Origin: Candidatus Bathyarchaeota archaeon
GTDB taxonomy: Archaea; Asgardarchaeota; Lokiarchaeia; Sigyniarchaeales; Sigyniarchaeaceae
DNA: 50,594 nucleotides
Assembly: GCA_014729935.1 (NCBI GenBank)
Contig: WJJB01000243.1
Coordinates: forward strand, 1 to 50,594
Reading direction: 5' to 3'
Shown piece by piece: positions 26,260 to 35,002 of the stretch (position 1 is its first letter; each line of letters begins with the position of its first letter). The notes beneath the pieces were generated by a model. That model did no database searches, was not told where the DNA came from, and saw nothing but the letters and a program-made list of their open reading frames with translations. Both the position numbers and the translations under genes were made by a program.

Positions 26260-27288
26260 TGACTCAAGAGCCTTGAGTTCATCCGTGGTCCATTTCCGTG
26301 CCAGCTTGAATTGCGGGTGAAACTTGATTCTTGTAATCATTCCATCCAAGCTCTCACCGACTAAAATCGTCTTTTCATGCTCATGATCCCCAAGACCCAG
26401 TTCCCCTGCCCTTTGGATGTATTTGAAACTCTCCAGGGGCATCCCAATCATCCTTGCACAAGCGGCATCGACGGCGATGGTATCCGTTCCAGCAATCGTG
26501 ATCCCCGAGAGGGCTTGGCATGCAGTTCCCCGCCGTGGCCCTGCACCCTCCATGATGGTCGAACCATCGATGACCGTGAGATCTGGTGGATGGCAGGCGT
26601 GCATGCGCACTAAATTTACCGCGAGAGCAACCTTGCTTGCACCAGTGTTTATCTCCCTCGACAAGAAATGGGGTTTCTTCCTTGAAAACCCATGCATGTA
26701 TCCTTTCACGTCTCCTCTCGCCAGTATTTCTTGGCTTACCTTGTTCCTTGCTGAAACAAGCCCCCCCATCATGTTTTTCAATCCAAGCGTCACGCCAAGG
26801 ACATCATGCGTCTTGAATTTCGCAGCGGAGACTGTGAAAGATTCAATGCAAGTCTTCGCGATTCCAAGCTCGATGCCACGTGGCGCCTCGTGGTTGATGA
26901 TATCAAACCATTTCCCTGGTTGATCTTCATGCAAGTCGATCAACGCCCATTGATCCTCATGTTCCTTGAACCCGTGTCTTTCAAGTGCAAGTATTGTGGA
27001 GGGGTTTTTGTCTGAAGCGTAGGTCGTGCCCTCACCCACGACCACGGTATAATCACCCAAGTCGTAAAAGAAATCAGCAATGGCTTTGCAATGTTCGACG
27101 GTTGTATTGCAGATGTGGTTGAGGTCTGTAGAGAGCAGGTTGGGCTTGATCAGGACCTGGCCCCGTGAAGCATTCTTGAATTTCTCTTGAAGTGCAACCT
27201 TTATTGGATTTCTAATCAAATCCAGTGCATTGCGGACCGATTCGCTGGTATCGGCGTGTTTCGTGATAGCAACTCTATTTTTCGCCAC
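26224..27288 (-). CDS. DUF362 domain protein
   Basis: The 354 residues match the DUF362 family. A VLIKPNLLSTDLNHICNTTV block comes first, then VVVGEGTTYASDKN, SAAKFKTHDVLGVTLGLKNM followed by MGG, a DLTVIDGSTIMEGAGPRRG block, and IAGTDTIAVDAACARMIGM. DUF362 proteins often occur as iron-sulfur or metal-binding proteins; here no ferredoxin-type Cys cluster is fused, so it is the stand-alone form. The role is unknown. The last ~11 residues (FTRFPPESHVL) are encoded by the hairpin repeat, so the native end may have been replaced. It lies 23 bases downstream of the HD hydrolase gene on the same strand, a likely operon. Confidence 0.88.
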   Translation of the reverse strand: MAKNRVAITKHADTSESVRNALDLIRNPIKVALQEKFKNASRGQVLIKPNLLSTDLNHICNTTVEHCKAIADFFYDLGDYTVVVGEGTTYASDKNPSTILALERHGFKEHEDQWALIDLHEDQPGKWFDIINHEAPRGIELGIAKTCIESFTVSAAKFKTHDVLGVTLGLKNMMGGLVSARNKVSQEILARGDVKGYMHGFSRKKPHFLSREINTGASKVALAVNLVRMHACHPPDLTVIDGSTIMEGAGPRRGTACQALSGITIAGTDTIAVDAACARMIGMPLESFKYIQRAGELGLGDHEHEKTILVGESLDGMITRIKFHPQFKLARKWTTDELKALESFTRFPPESHVL

Positions 27289-27311
27289 TCTTCAAACCCT
27301 TCTGGGACATT

Positions 27312-27902
27312 TCAAAGAAATGATTCAATCTCTCTCTTGATCTTCATCACCCGGAGATTAGCCCTGATGAGGAATTGGGTCCGGCCGTGCTTCCTAAACC
27401 AACGCCCGAACCGTTTCTTGAGGGGAACCTTGAATCTTCCAATGGCATGTTTATCAGCCAAGCAAACGATCTTTTCCTCCAAGGTCTTTGGAATCAAGGA
27501 TTCATTAACTGTATTTCCTATTTTCTCGGGAAATTCTTTCTTGATCTCGTCCAACGTGAAGCCCCCTAAGACATGCGTCATGGTGCACCGGACGACACGT
27601 TCATCTACACCCATGTCCCTGAGCATTAATCCACCGATGTAACCATGTTCTATTCCATGTGTCTTGGTCCTACCGATATCGTGCAGTAATGCTGCTGCAT
27701 TGATAACATCTAGGTTAATGCTCGGAAGTTCCCGCGCATCTTTCAACTCATCCACGATCTTCATGGCGATGTCCCGAACGACCTTGGAATGAGCAACAAT
27801 GTTCTCCCGGAGATGAAGGTCGGTCAGGATCTGAAGCGCTTGGTCCGATGTTGGGATTGTTCCAGAAAATTCAAGTTTTTCTCGTGATGCCAAATCATCC
27901 AT
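27312..27902 (-). CDS. HD-domain phosphohydrolase
   Basis: The start at 27902 (MDDLASREK) is preferred over an upstream GTG at 27941. The HD superfamily metal site is complete: H in IVAHSKVVRD, the HD pair in AALLHDIGRTKTHGIEHGYI, H in CTMTHVLGG and D in IVCLADKHA. The HDIG-type pattern and ~195-residue length match the small archaeal HD proteins thought to hydrolyse nucleotides or phosphodiesters. A basic C-terminal segment (KKRFGRWFRKHGRTQF) may contact RNA or phosphate. The substrate is unknown. It is divergent from the DUF89 gene and probably co-transcribed with DUF362. Confidence 0.88.
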   Translation of the reverse strand: MDDLASREKLEFSGTIPTSDQALQILTDLHLRENIVAHSKVVRDIAMKIVDELKDARELPSINLDVINAAALLHDIGRTKTHGIEHGYIGGLMLRDMGVDERVVRCTMTHVLGGFTLDEIKKEFPEKIGNTVNESLIPKTLEEKIVCLADKHAIGRFKVPLKKRFGRWFRKHGRTQFLIRANLRVMKIKREIESFL

Positions 27903-28011
27903 TGGTAATGATGAGGTACTAGTGGACAAATAAATAGGCACCTATCAGGTTTCATGTCCATGGTGAACCGAGATCTTCATATCCAACCAAAACCTTCTCA
28001 CCGTGGTCTTC

Positions 28012-28932
28012 ATGAGGGAGTCGTTTATAGCCCCGGAATGTTGTTCGTGCTTGATTGAAACTGCATTCAAGTTTCTCAAGACAGGCACGCGTGACTACAA
28101 GCATGTTCTTCAAGGAATGCGGGAGGCACTCGATCTTCTTGAGAAGGAATTTTCCGAGGATAATTATACATTCCTTGTTGGGAACAAGCTCGCACGCCAC
28201 GTTCATCAATTTCTCAAGGAGGAGAACCCAGATATTTTCAGGGATATCAAGGATAAGAGCAATGAGGTTTGCCTTTCCATCTTCCCTGATCTAACAAGGA
28301 AATACGAAGAGATACAGGATGAATGGAAAAAATTCCAATATTGCATCGCTGCTGGTGTTGCAGGAAACGTTATCGACGTTGGCACTGCAGGCCATGATTT
28401 CTCCCTGGAACCGGAAGAGATCTTCAAGATAATCAATCAGGTGCAGCATGATGGGTTTGCGGTGGATGATTCCCGCGTTCTCTTTGAACTGATCAAGAAC
28501 GAGAAGGTTCATCATTTCCTCGTGATGCTTGATAATGCTGGTGAAATCGTGTTTGACAAGTTACTCTTGAGATTCTTGAAAGAACACGTGAAAGAGGTTA
28601 CATGCATGGTGCGTGGCGGCCCCATTGCCAACGATGCAACACTTCACGATGCAATTTCTGCCGGGATCGATGAATGGTGCGACGGGTTCTTGGAAACGAC
28701 CATTCCCTCCTTGGGATACACGATACCTGATAATGATGCAAAAGTGGTGAATGCAGTGAATTCCATGGATGTCGTGATTGGAAAGGGACAGGCGAATAAT
28801 GAAACACTCTCAACGTATGCCGACGAAATCGATGTGGAACATGTATTTGTTTTGTGCAAGGTGAAATGCACCACTGTCTCCCGGTGGAAGAAAGTGAAAA
28901 AGGGTGACAACCTATTGCAGAAAGTGAAATGA
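28012..28932 (+). CDS. DUF89 damage-control metal phosphatase
   Basis: The start is the ATG at 28012; a GTG at 28003 is in frame. The ~306 residues match the DUF89/ARMT1 family (archaeal type, COG1578-like). An N-terminal CCSCLIETAF helix carries a CxxC-like site. The catalytic metal-binding core has LDNAGEIVFDKLLL, VRGGPIANDATLHDA and GKGQANNETLSTYA. These enzymes dephosphorylate sugar phosphates, phosphopantetheine or damaged metabolites with Mn2+ or similar metals. The substrate is not readable. It is divergent from the HD gene by ~100 bases. Confidence 0.9.
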   Translation: MRESFIAPECCSCLIETAFKFLKTGTRDYKHVLQGMREALDLLEKEFSEDNYTFLVGNKLARHVHQFLKEENPDIFRDIKDKSNEVCLSIFPDLTRKYEEIQDEWKKFQYCIAAGVAGNVIDVGTAGHDFSLEPEEIFKIINQVQHDGFAVDDSRVLFELIKNEKVHHFLVMLDNAGEIVFDKLLLRFLKEHVKEVTCMVRGGPIANDATLHDAISAGIDEWCDGFLETTIPSLGYTIPDNDAKVVNAVNSMDVVIGKGQANNETLSTYADEIDVEHVFVLCKVKCTTVSRWKKVKKGDNLLQKVK

Positions 28933-28974
28933 AGGACATCATCGTGGCAAAGGAATTACCATTAGAAAGCTATA

Positions 28975-29004
28975 TCTTGGACCAAGAACCTTGCTAGATT
29001 TTTT
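28975..29004 (+). terminator. Short palindrome followed by T-run after the DUF89 gene
   Basis: TCTTGG-A-CCAAGA (28975-28987) is an inverted repeat with a single central base, followed by a six-base T-run at 28999-29004. It lies about 45 bases downstream of the DUF89 stop. T-runs can end archaeal transcription; the palindrome could instead be a protein site. Weak evidence. Confidence 0.3.
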
Positions 29005-29198
29005 AGAGATAGTAATGAAAAGATTTAGCAATTTCACCATGTTTAACAATTGTTTTTCAAAATACAAACGTGCTAGTGAATTATGTGGCACTGCCACGCG
29101 ATAGCAGGAAAAGACACACTGCCTTCTTTCATGAGGGAAAGAGATAAAAAGCAGGCAGGGAATGTGTATCTAGAGTATCGAGTGATGGAGGTATAAAC

Positions 29199-29426
29199 AT
29201 GGTATCAATTAAAGAAGCACAGGATCTGCTAGAAAACTTGGAGAACCTTAACAAGCTCGCCAAGGATAACCCGGGCATGATTAATGTCGAGGCTCTCTCC
29301 CGGGCGATGGATGAAGCAAGCAAGATCGCAAGGCAGCCCGCTTCCGAGTATTCCGAGGAATCAACCGATTTCACATCCTTGAAAAGTGAGAAAAAACCAT
29401 CAAGGAAAGCCCTCCAAGGCTATTGA
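29199..29426 (+). CDS. Small helical protein, unknown
   Basis: A 75-residue product starts at an ATG preceded by GGAGGT (29187-29192) at six bases, the strongest ribosome-binding site noted in this window, so it is very likely translated. The first ~45 residues form one or two amphipathic helices (IKEAQDLLENLENLNKLAKD, then VEALSRAMDEASKIAR), followed by a Ser/Glu/Lys-rich tail. There are no Cys, metal or membrane features. A GATAAAAAG element at 29143-29151 could be its promoter. It is not recognised; it could be a small adaptor or oligomerising protein. Confidence 0.65.
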   Translation: MVSIKEAQDLLENLENLNKLAKDNPGMINVEALSRAMDEASKIARQPASEYSEESTDFTSLKSEKKPSRKALQGY

Positions 29427-29572
29427 TCTTTCCCCCAACCTGATGAATGCTCAAGCATGCCATCCTAAAGCATTCTTCATGGGAAACTTCATTTTCATTA
29501 GATGCACATGTGAGGTATGGTTCATGGTGATTTCTAAACCAAGGATTTTGTTGTAACTCGGATGATTGAGAG

Positions 29573-30229
29573 ATGCCAGGAAACGTATTCATCAGGTTGC
29601 TCCTTGATTACCTTTTCATCTTTTACATGTCCATGTGGATCATCTTTCCCGCGTACCTGGCAAATGCCGTTATGGTCCCCGTTTCTCGGCGGCTTGAAAA
29701 AAGGGGCTGGAATCATTCCATGGATGGAGGTAAATTCTTGGGAGAAACCCGTGTACTTGGAGCTGGAAAAACCATTGAGGGTGCCCTCGCGGGAACAACC
29801 ATAGGTATCCTAGGGGGGATAGTACAATTATTATTGGCTCCAGCGTTTCAATTCATTTCGCTCAAGTGGCATGGATTCTATGGTTCTCTCTTGGTTGCAA
29901 ACGGTGATATCATGTTCTATATTGCTTGGAATCGTACTTCAATGATTCGCGCGTTAATATTTCCACCCGGTGCTATCCTTGGGGATATGATGGGATCTTT
30001 CATCAAACGGCGGATGCATGTTAACAGGGGAGAATCACTTCCCTTGCTGGACCAGCTTGATTTCATCATCGGCGTTATCTTGTTTAGCTTGGTCTCACAT
30101 GGCATTGGAGCTAGTCTCATTCAAGTGAGTCCATTGTACCTGGTTCCCATCATTATTCTCACGCCGTTGATACATCTTGCAGTAAACCGCGTTGCATTTA
30201 AAACTGGGATCAAGGACGTGCCACATTGA
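29573..30229 (+). CDS. carS: CDP-archaeol synthase
   Basis: This integral membrane enzyme transfers CMP from CTP to unsaturated archaetidic acid, giving CDP-archaeol for archaeal ether lipids. The 218 residues fit the CarS (formerly DUF46) family: an early IIFPAYLANAVMVPVSRR, a short loop with RVLGAGKTIEGALAG, and the signature PPGAILGDMMGSFIKRRM followed by RGESLPLLDQLDFIIGVI. Five to six hydrophobic helices are visible. Finding it here supports an archaeal host with ether lipids. It is followed by hairpin repeat copy C. Confidence 0.93.
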   Translation: MPGNVFIRLLLDYLFIFYMSMWIIFPAYLANAVMVPVSRRLEKRGWNHSMDGGKFLGETRVLGAGKTIEGALAGTTIGILGGIVQLLLAPAFQFISLKWHGFYGSLLVANGDIMFYIAWNRTSMIRALIFPPGAILGDMMGSFIKRRMHVNRGESLPLLDQLDFIIGVILFSLVSHGIGASLIQVSPLYLVPIIILTPLIHLAVNRVAFKTGIKDVPH

Positions 30230-30237
30230 CCGTCATT

Positions 30238-30294
30238 GAACTGCCACGCCCTAACTAACAAAAGGGGCGGGTTTTCTTTCGCAAAATGGATAAA
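30238..30294 (+). repeat. Dispersed hairpin repeat, copy C
   Basis: Starts GAACTGCCACGCCCTAA, continues AAAGGGGCGGG and TTTTCTTTCGC, and ends AAAATGGATAAA. Two alternative stems are possible: CGCCC with GGGCG, or GCGGG with TTCGC (two G-T pairs). It follows carS by eight bases, in the same orientation, in a convergent gap. Confidence 0.7.
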
Positions 30295-30337
30295 AAGTTA
30301 GCGTGATAATGGTCATGTAAAAAATGGCGGCAATACT

Positions 30338-30694
30338 TCAGTATTTTCCCCGGGGCCGCTGTTGGGGTTCGGCTGTTTCCATCAATTCTTCCCTTTTTTC
30401 GTCAATTTCCCCGGTGGGAGAACAATATACCACTTCAAAATTATTTTCCGGGTCAAGGTACAGCTTTCCAACCTCACCGTAGCCATAGATGTTATTATCA
30501 TCCCCCCTGAAGGTGGAATCGATTGACATCATGACAAGTTGCTTTCCATCCTTTGTCTTAACCAGGTGGGGCTGGCATGCAGTCAATCCAAATCCACGTT
30601 CATTTGCCAAGAACATTGCTACAGCATAATCGACTTCGTCTGAAATTTCCCCAGCAGTAACGATCTCCGCGATTTCTGGTTCTTGTTCAAGCAT
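30338..30694 (-). CDS. Unknown conserved-looking small protein
   Basis: The 118-residue soluble protein has a strand-rich end (LVMMSIDSTFRG, GEVGKLYLDPENNFEVVYCS) after an N-terminal helical region (DEVDYAVAMFLANERG). The coding character is good, with an acidic charge and no membrane or Cys pattern. It is the third gene in a minus-strand run after cofC and a 64-residue frame, 29 bases apart. Not recognised. Confidence 0.6.
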   Translation of the reverse strand: MLEQEPEIAEIVTAGEISDEVDYAVAMFLANERGFGLTACQPHLVKTKDGKQLVMMSIDSTFRGDDNNIYGYGEVGKLYLDPENNFEVVYCSPTGEIDEKREELMETAEPQQRPRGKY

Positions 30695-30723
30695 AATATG
30701 GTTTTCAACTCGTCTTGCTTCCT

Positions 30724-30918
30724 TTATTTCAATAGGATTCCCTTATCGTTCATGGTAACCATGACCTGAACCACTTGGAACCACCGGAATGCGAGATTCC
30801 CATTCGGGCTTGCAGGAATAGTTAGGTCTACCATCGATCCCTGGGCACGAATTCGGATACTTTCATGGTTCGCGATTATCGACCTTTTATCACATCCCGT
30901 GCTTAAAAAATCTTGCAC
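30724..30918 (-). CDS. Possible small protein downstream of cofC
   Basis: A 64-residue frame starts at a GTG (30918), three bases after the cofC stop, with AAAGG in the overlap zone. The product is mixed strand-like (IRIRAQGSMVDLTIPASPNG). The tight coupling supports reality, but no family is recognised and it could be spurious. Confidence 0.45.
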   Translation of the reverse strand: MQDFLSTGCDKRSIIANHESIRIRAQGSMVDLTIPASPNGNLAFRWFQVVQVMVTMNDKGILLK

Positions 30919-30920
30919 CT

Positions 30921-31751
30921 TTAGGAGAATGCCAACCTCAATTTTCGATTATCCCCTGATCCCGATTTCCTGATCGACACACCCCATTTCTTGAGGGTCG
31001 CCAACAATCGTGATTGCGGTCTCCTATTTTTCAAGATCGGCAATATATTGGCAATATCATCCATGGTATCGCAATCAAGGTAAAAGGGGAGGGAAATGTA
31101 AGGAAGGATGAAATTATTAGGCTCAAGCCCTTCTTGCATTAATCTTTCTTTTGCAATAGTTATATTGGCTAGATAGGATGGCAAGATGGTATCTGAAAAG
31201 TTGGTCGGGATAAAATCTGGGGGGAACCGGGCGAGCATGTTGCACCCGTTTCCAGGGGATGGGCTAATAACCACCGCTCTAGGGGAGTGGGGGGATTGCC
31301 GGCGCATGAAATCAATGCTAGAATTGATCAATTCATGAAGATCTTCCTTGATCAATAATGGAAGATCTCCCATCAAGAGAATGGTGCCATCGACATCAAG
31401 CTCTTCCATGGCATGGTCGTTCATGAATGAAATGACATGATTGAAGTCGTGGTCTTTATATCCTTCCTCCTCGTTCCTATACAGCAATTGCTCCTCAAGG
31501 AAATGGAAAGTGCCACTTTTCTCCTTTAACAGTTCTCCAATAATCCTATCCTTGCTACACACGATGCAAGAGAATTCATTCGAATTGACCTTTACTTCGA
31601 GGAATGCATCGAGAACACTCACGGTGTCCTCCATCAAGGCCCTCGTGATCTGGTCTCTGAACTCCCGTGCAGATTCCCTGGGTAAATCTGCCACGAGACG
31701 AGATTTGCCAGCATTTAGTGGTTTGAATGGTACGAGGAATGATACCTTCAT
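30921..31751 (-). CDS. cofC: 2-phospho-L-lactate guanylyltransferase-like (CofC)
   Basis: CofC activates phospholactate (or PEP) with GTP for coenzyme F420 synthesis. The 276 residues match: VPFKPLNAGKSRL is the nucleotide loop at the N-terminus, MGDLPLLIKEDLHELI marks the GD-x-P metal site, and VVISPSPGNGCNMLA is the second substrate loop. The length is slightly longer than the ~210-residue core because of an insertion near residues 60-110 and a basic C-terminal tail. F420 is a deazaflavin cofactor common in archaea. It heads the minus run of small genes and is divergent from the coiled-coil gene. Confidence 0.88.
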   Translation of the reverse strand: MKVSFLVPFKPLNAGKSRLVADLPRESAREFRDQITRALMEDTVSVLDAFLEVKVNSNEFSCIVCSKDRIIGELLKEKSGTFHFLEEQLLYRNEEEGYKDHDFNHVISFMNDHAMEELDVDGTILLMGDLPLLIKEDLHELINSSIDFMRRQSPHSPRAVVISPSPGNGCNMLARFPPDFIPTNFSDTILPSYLANITIAKERLMQEGLEPNNFILPYISLPFYLDCDTMDDIANILPILKNRRPQSRLLATLKKWGVSIRKSGSGDNRKLRLAFS

Positions 31752-31896
31752 GAATGTTCACTGCACCTTCCATGATCAAACTAATAACATGACTTATTCG
31801 TAAATCGGAAAGTAGATGATCGAGATCCATCAGGCCTTCGTGATGGTTCGTTGAATATTAAAACCCATGGTGTCCTATAGATATTGAGTGACAAAA

Positions 31897-33126
31897 ATGG
31901 AGATTCCTCTCGATAAGGTAGAAGAGTACCTTGAAGACGTCATCGCCTCAACTTTCAAGAAGGAAAGGAAGGTTGCATTCAAGCTCTTGCAAAGAATTAA
32001 ATCCGATGTAGAGAATGCGGAACGATCCATCGAGGAGGTGGATGCAGGTATAAATCGTGAGAAGGACGACTTGGTCACGCGATCTGCCATTCGTTTCGTT
32101 GAAGCTATGAAAGCAGAATTCAAGAAATTCGATTTAAACTTAGAAGGGGATATCAATCACGAAGTATTGAAAGAAACATTTGATTTCTTGAGCAAATTAT
32201 TCACTAACTACAATGAAAATGGTAAAAAATGGATTCCCAAGTTTGGCAAAGATTACAAGTCAGAAATGAAGACATTACAAGTTTTCATGAACAAGCTATT
32301 CCGAAATAATGGAAAGCTTGATAGTTTCATCAGGAGGAAATATAGCGACGCTCGGGAAGCAGAAGAAATTTCAGAGGATATCGACCGCTTGGAGGAATTG
32401 GTGGAAAGAACCTCATCAGATCGCGAGAAAATCGATGCCATGGAATCTGAATTACAGGATTTAGAAGAAAAACTTGAACGGCAAGAGGAAAAACTCGTGG
32501 AGCTCGAGAACCACGATCTAATCACCATGGAAAAGAAGCTTTTCAGGCAAATCAACACGCTAAAGCAAAAAATTCAACTCGAATTCTCGAAGTTAAAGAA
32601 AAGCATGAAAAAGTTCCTAAAAGCATTGCAGCGCGGGGAGTACTCGCCACGGTTCGGGATCACGGAATCCGACGTAAAAGCATATTTCAAGGACCCCTTC
32701 AGCCATGTAATCGAGGAAGGAGCCACCTACCCAAAGCTACGTTCGATCTTGGAGAACTTGGTATCATGCATGCATGATGAAATTGAAATGAAAAATGACA
32801 AGCGGGAGAAATCCCTTGAGACCATCAAGGAGATCAAGGAGGATCGATCCTTGGAACCCCTTGTCAGGGAATATAATGAAACCAGCGAAAAGCGGGATGA
32901 ACTATTGGAGAAAATAGAAAAAGAAGGTATTTCAACAAGGATTAAAGAAGTAAAACAAGAAATATCAGACCTCACCACACAAAAGGGACATTTGGAAGCA
33001 GATATCGCCAGAGAGAAGGAAAACGTGATAAACACGCTAAAGAAAATGAAGCTCGTCAAGAATTCCCTGGAAAACGAGATTGAAGCATTATCAGGAGAAG
33101 AATTATCCATCCTCTTGGCATTATAA
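31897..33126 (+). CDS. Coiled-coil protein, unknown
   Basis: The start is set at the ATG 31897 (an in-frame GTG lies at 31888; GAGTGA before the ATG can serve as ribosome-binding site). The ~409-residue protein is largely coiled coil: long charged heptad stretches around DIDRLEELVERTSSDREKID and ELQDLEEKLERQEEKLVELE, and again near the C-terminus. A globular insert around GEYSPRFGITESDVKAYF separates the coils. No ATPase head, membrane helix or zinc site is present. The pattern resembles SMC-arm or scaffold proteins without a motor. It precedes serS by 54 bases on the same strand. Confidence 0.65.
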   Translation: MEIPLDKVEEYLEDVIASTFKKERKVAFKLLQRIKSDVENAERSIEEVDAGINREKDDLVTRSAIRFVEAMKAEFKKFDLNLEGDINHEVLKETFDFLSKLFTNYNENGKKWIPKFGKDYKSEMKTLQVFMNKLFRNNGKLDSFIRRKYSDAREAEEISEDIDRLEELVERTSSDREKIDAMESELQDLEEKLERQEEKLVELENHDLITMEKKLFRQINTLKQKIQLEFSKLKKSMKKFLKALQRGEYSPRFGITESDVKAYFKDPFSHVIEEGATYPKLRSILENLVSCMHDEIEMKNDKREKSLETIKEIKEDRSLEPLVREYNETSEKRDELLEKIEKEGISTRIKEVKQEISDLTTQKGHLEADIAREKENVINTLKKMKLVKNSLENEIEALSGEELSILLAL

Positions 33127-33180
33127 AATTCAAAAACTTTTTTCCCCCTCGATAACCATCTATGGTAGGTGAAACGCCCA

Positions 33181-34458
33181 ATGCTGGACATCCATCTTTT
33201 CAGGGACAATATCGAGTTGGTAAAAGCATCCCAGCGCAAGCGCTTCAAGGATGCAAGTATCGCGGACAAGGTACTCCACTGGGACGAGGTTTGGCGCGAG
33301 ATCAGGATGAAAACAGATGCATTACGAGCAGAGCGGAATGCAATATCCAAAAAAATTGGCAATCTGAAAAAGCAGAAGAAGGATGCAAGCAACCTGATCA
33401 CCAAGTCGAAACACTTGGGGGAGCAAATCACCGGGAATGAAACAAAGGAATCACACGCTCTGGAGCAACGGGAAAAGTTCCGGTATCAAGTCGGGAATAT
33501 CATTCACGAATCGGTTCCGGTTGGTGAAACTGAAGATGCAAACGAGATCGTCCTCACATGGGGTGAAAAACCAACATTTGATTTTAATCCGAAAATTCAT
33601 GTTGACCTGGTCGAGCTCGTGGATGGGGTCGAGTTGAAAAAGGCACAAGAAATCGCTGGCTCCAGGATGTATTACCTGAAGAACGATCTCGCTCTTCTAA
33701 ACCTTGCACTCTTGCAATTCGCCCTTGATTTCCTCGTAAAAAAGGGATTTTCACCCTTCTGGACACCTTTCTTCATCAATCACGATACCATCAAGAAAGC
33801 GGCTGAACTCGCAGATTTCGAAGAACAACTCTACAAGATAGAAGATGAAGACTTGTATCTCATCGCCACCTCCGAGCAAACCTTGGCAGCCCTTCACAAG
33901 GATGAAATCATAGACGAGGATCTCCTGCCATTGAAATATTGCGGAATCTCTTCATGTTTTAGGAGGGAAGCAGGTGCACATGGCCGCGATACGTTAGGCA
34001 TATTCAGGATTCATCAGTTCGAGAAGATAGAACAATTTGTATATACATCGCCTGAACATTCTTGGGAAATGCATGAAATCTTGATTCAAAATGCGGAGGA
34101 AATATACAAGGCATTGGGAATCCCATTCCGAGTTGTGAATATTGCCAGCGGTGAAATGAACGATAATGCTGCGAAGAAATACGACTTGGAAGGATGGTTT
34201 CCTGGATCTGGGACATACAGGGAATTATGCTCTTGCTCGAATTGCACCAGCTATCAGGCAAGAAAATTGGGCACTCGGTTCGGCAAGCAAGGTGGGGATA
34301 AGGAAACCGTGCACACGCTTAATTCCACTGCAATAGCAACCGAACGAACCATCTGTTGCATCTTGGAAAATTACCAGCAGGAAGATGGCACGGTTCAAGT
34401 GCCTGAGAAGATAGTGCCATACATGGGAGGAAGGAAGATCATCAAGCCTTGGGAATAA
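33181..34458 (+). CDS. serS: Seryl-tRNA synthetase
   Basis: This class II synthetase charges tRNA-Ser. The ATG at 33181 is chosen over a GTG at 33169 because GGTGA stands at a normal distance and the conserved MLDIHLFRDN follows. The N-terminal antiparallel coiled-coil arm (residues ~30-105) is present. Motif 2 is FRREAGAHGRDTLGIFRIHQ, followed by FEK; the serine-site region is YLIATSEQTLAALH; motif 3 is STAIATERTICCILENY. The length of ~425 is the usual bacterial/eukaryotic-type SerRS, not the rare methanogen type with zinc insertion. Confidence 0.97.
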   Translation: MLDIHLFRDNIELVKASQRKRFKDASIADKVLHWDEVWREIRMKTDALRAERNAISKKIGNLKKQKKDASNLITKSKHLGEQITGNETKESHALEQREKFRYQVGNIIHESVPVGETEDANEIVLTWGEKPTFDFNPKIHVDLVELVDGVELKKAQEIAGSRMYYLKNDLALLNLALLQFALDFLVKKGFSPFWTPFFINHDTIKKAAELADFEEQLYKIEDEDLYLIATSEQTLAALHKDEIIDEDLLPLKYCGISSCFRREAGAHGRDTLGIFRIHQFEKIEQFVYTSPEHSWEMHEILIQNAEEIYKALGIPFRVVNIASGEMNDNAAKKYDLEGWFPGSGTYRELCSCSNCTSYQARKLGTRFGKQGGDKETVHTLNSTAIATERTICCILENYQQEDGTVQVPEKIVPYMGGRKIIKPWE

Positions 34459-34612
34459 GCTTTTGAAGGCTCAAGCCCACCATTCTTTTAACCTTCTTGT
34501 CGAGAAGTCCCCCGGTTCTTGGATGGCTTGCATCGACACGTAGCTCCGCGTATCTTAGACGCCGCGGTGGATCCGATGGAAGTCCCGCTTTTCATTCACT
34601 TTCATTCATTAT

Positions 34613-34945
34613 AGGGGGAAGAAGGTCGGTCTCTTCCTCGCCACGTGGCAGGTCCACTGGTTCTACTCGCAGGTCCAAGCCCACGTCGCGTCGATGGCGA
34701 GGCGGGAGGCCATGTTCGTGGAGCTCGTGAACCCGGGGAATACCTCCCAGAAATGCAGCCGGTGCGGGACAATCGGCGAGAGGAAGGGAAAAACCTTCCA
34801 TTGCACGAACCTCGAATGCGGTCTCGTGCTCGATAGCGATCTCAACGCTGCGCGCAACATCCACGTTGCGCCATTATCCGCGGGGGCTACACGCTCCCGC
34901 GGCGGGTGCCCGTTACCATCCATCCAGTTAACCGCGGCAGCTTGA
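34613..34945 (+). pseudogene. tnpB: Truncated TnpB (IS605 OrfB) C-terminal fossil
   Basis: About 110 codons read as the end of a TnpB-type RNA-guided nuclease: WQVHWFYSQVQAHVASMARR then NPGNTSQKCSRCG, the second Cys pair in FHCTNLECG, and the last RuvC Asp in LDSDLNAARNI. The N-terminal ~300 residues, including the first two RuvC acids, are missing; upstream sequence has stops and frame changes. The base composition is visibly more GC-rich than the neighbours, suggesting foreign origin. No TnpA is nearby. It cannot encode an active nuclease. Confidence 0.8.
34878..34902 (+). repeat. GC-rich hairpin inside the TnpB fossil
   Basis: CCGCGGG (34878-34884) and CCCGCGG (34896-34902) form a seven-base perfect stem with an 11-base loop, over the 3' end of the TnpB remnant. 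Right ends of IS605-type elements carry such stems within the guide-RNA scaffold. Its sequence differs from the dispersed repeat. Confidence 0.5.
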
Positions 34946-35002
34946 CATCACCGATGTCCGGAATGTCTAGTTTGAAGTAACGGTAATTCACATGGACAAA
35001 TG

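Noticed and set aside
32727..33431. Long minus-strand frame antisense to the coiled-coil and serS genes
   Set aside because: Its Ser/Phe/Leu-rich product is typical of the shadow of a Lys/Glu-rich coding strand; the plus-strand genes are clear.
34497..34730. Arg/Ser-rich plus frame upstream of the TnpB fossil
   Set aside because: It is a different frame from the TnpB homology and has low-complexity composition; it is a GC-rich shadow.
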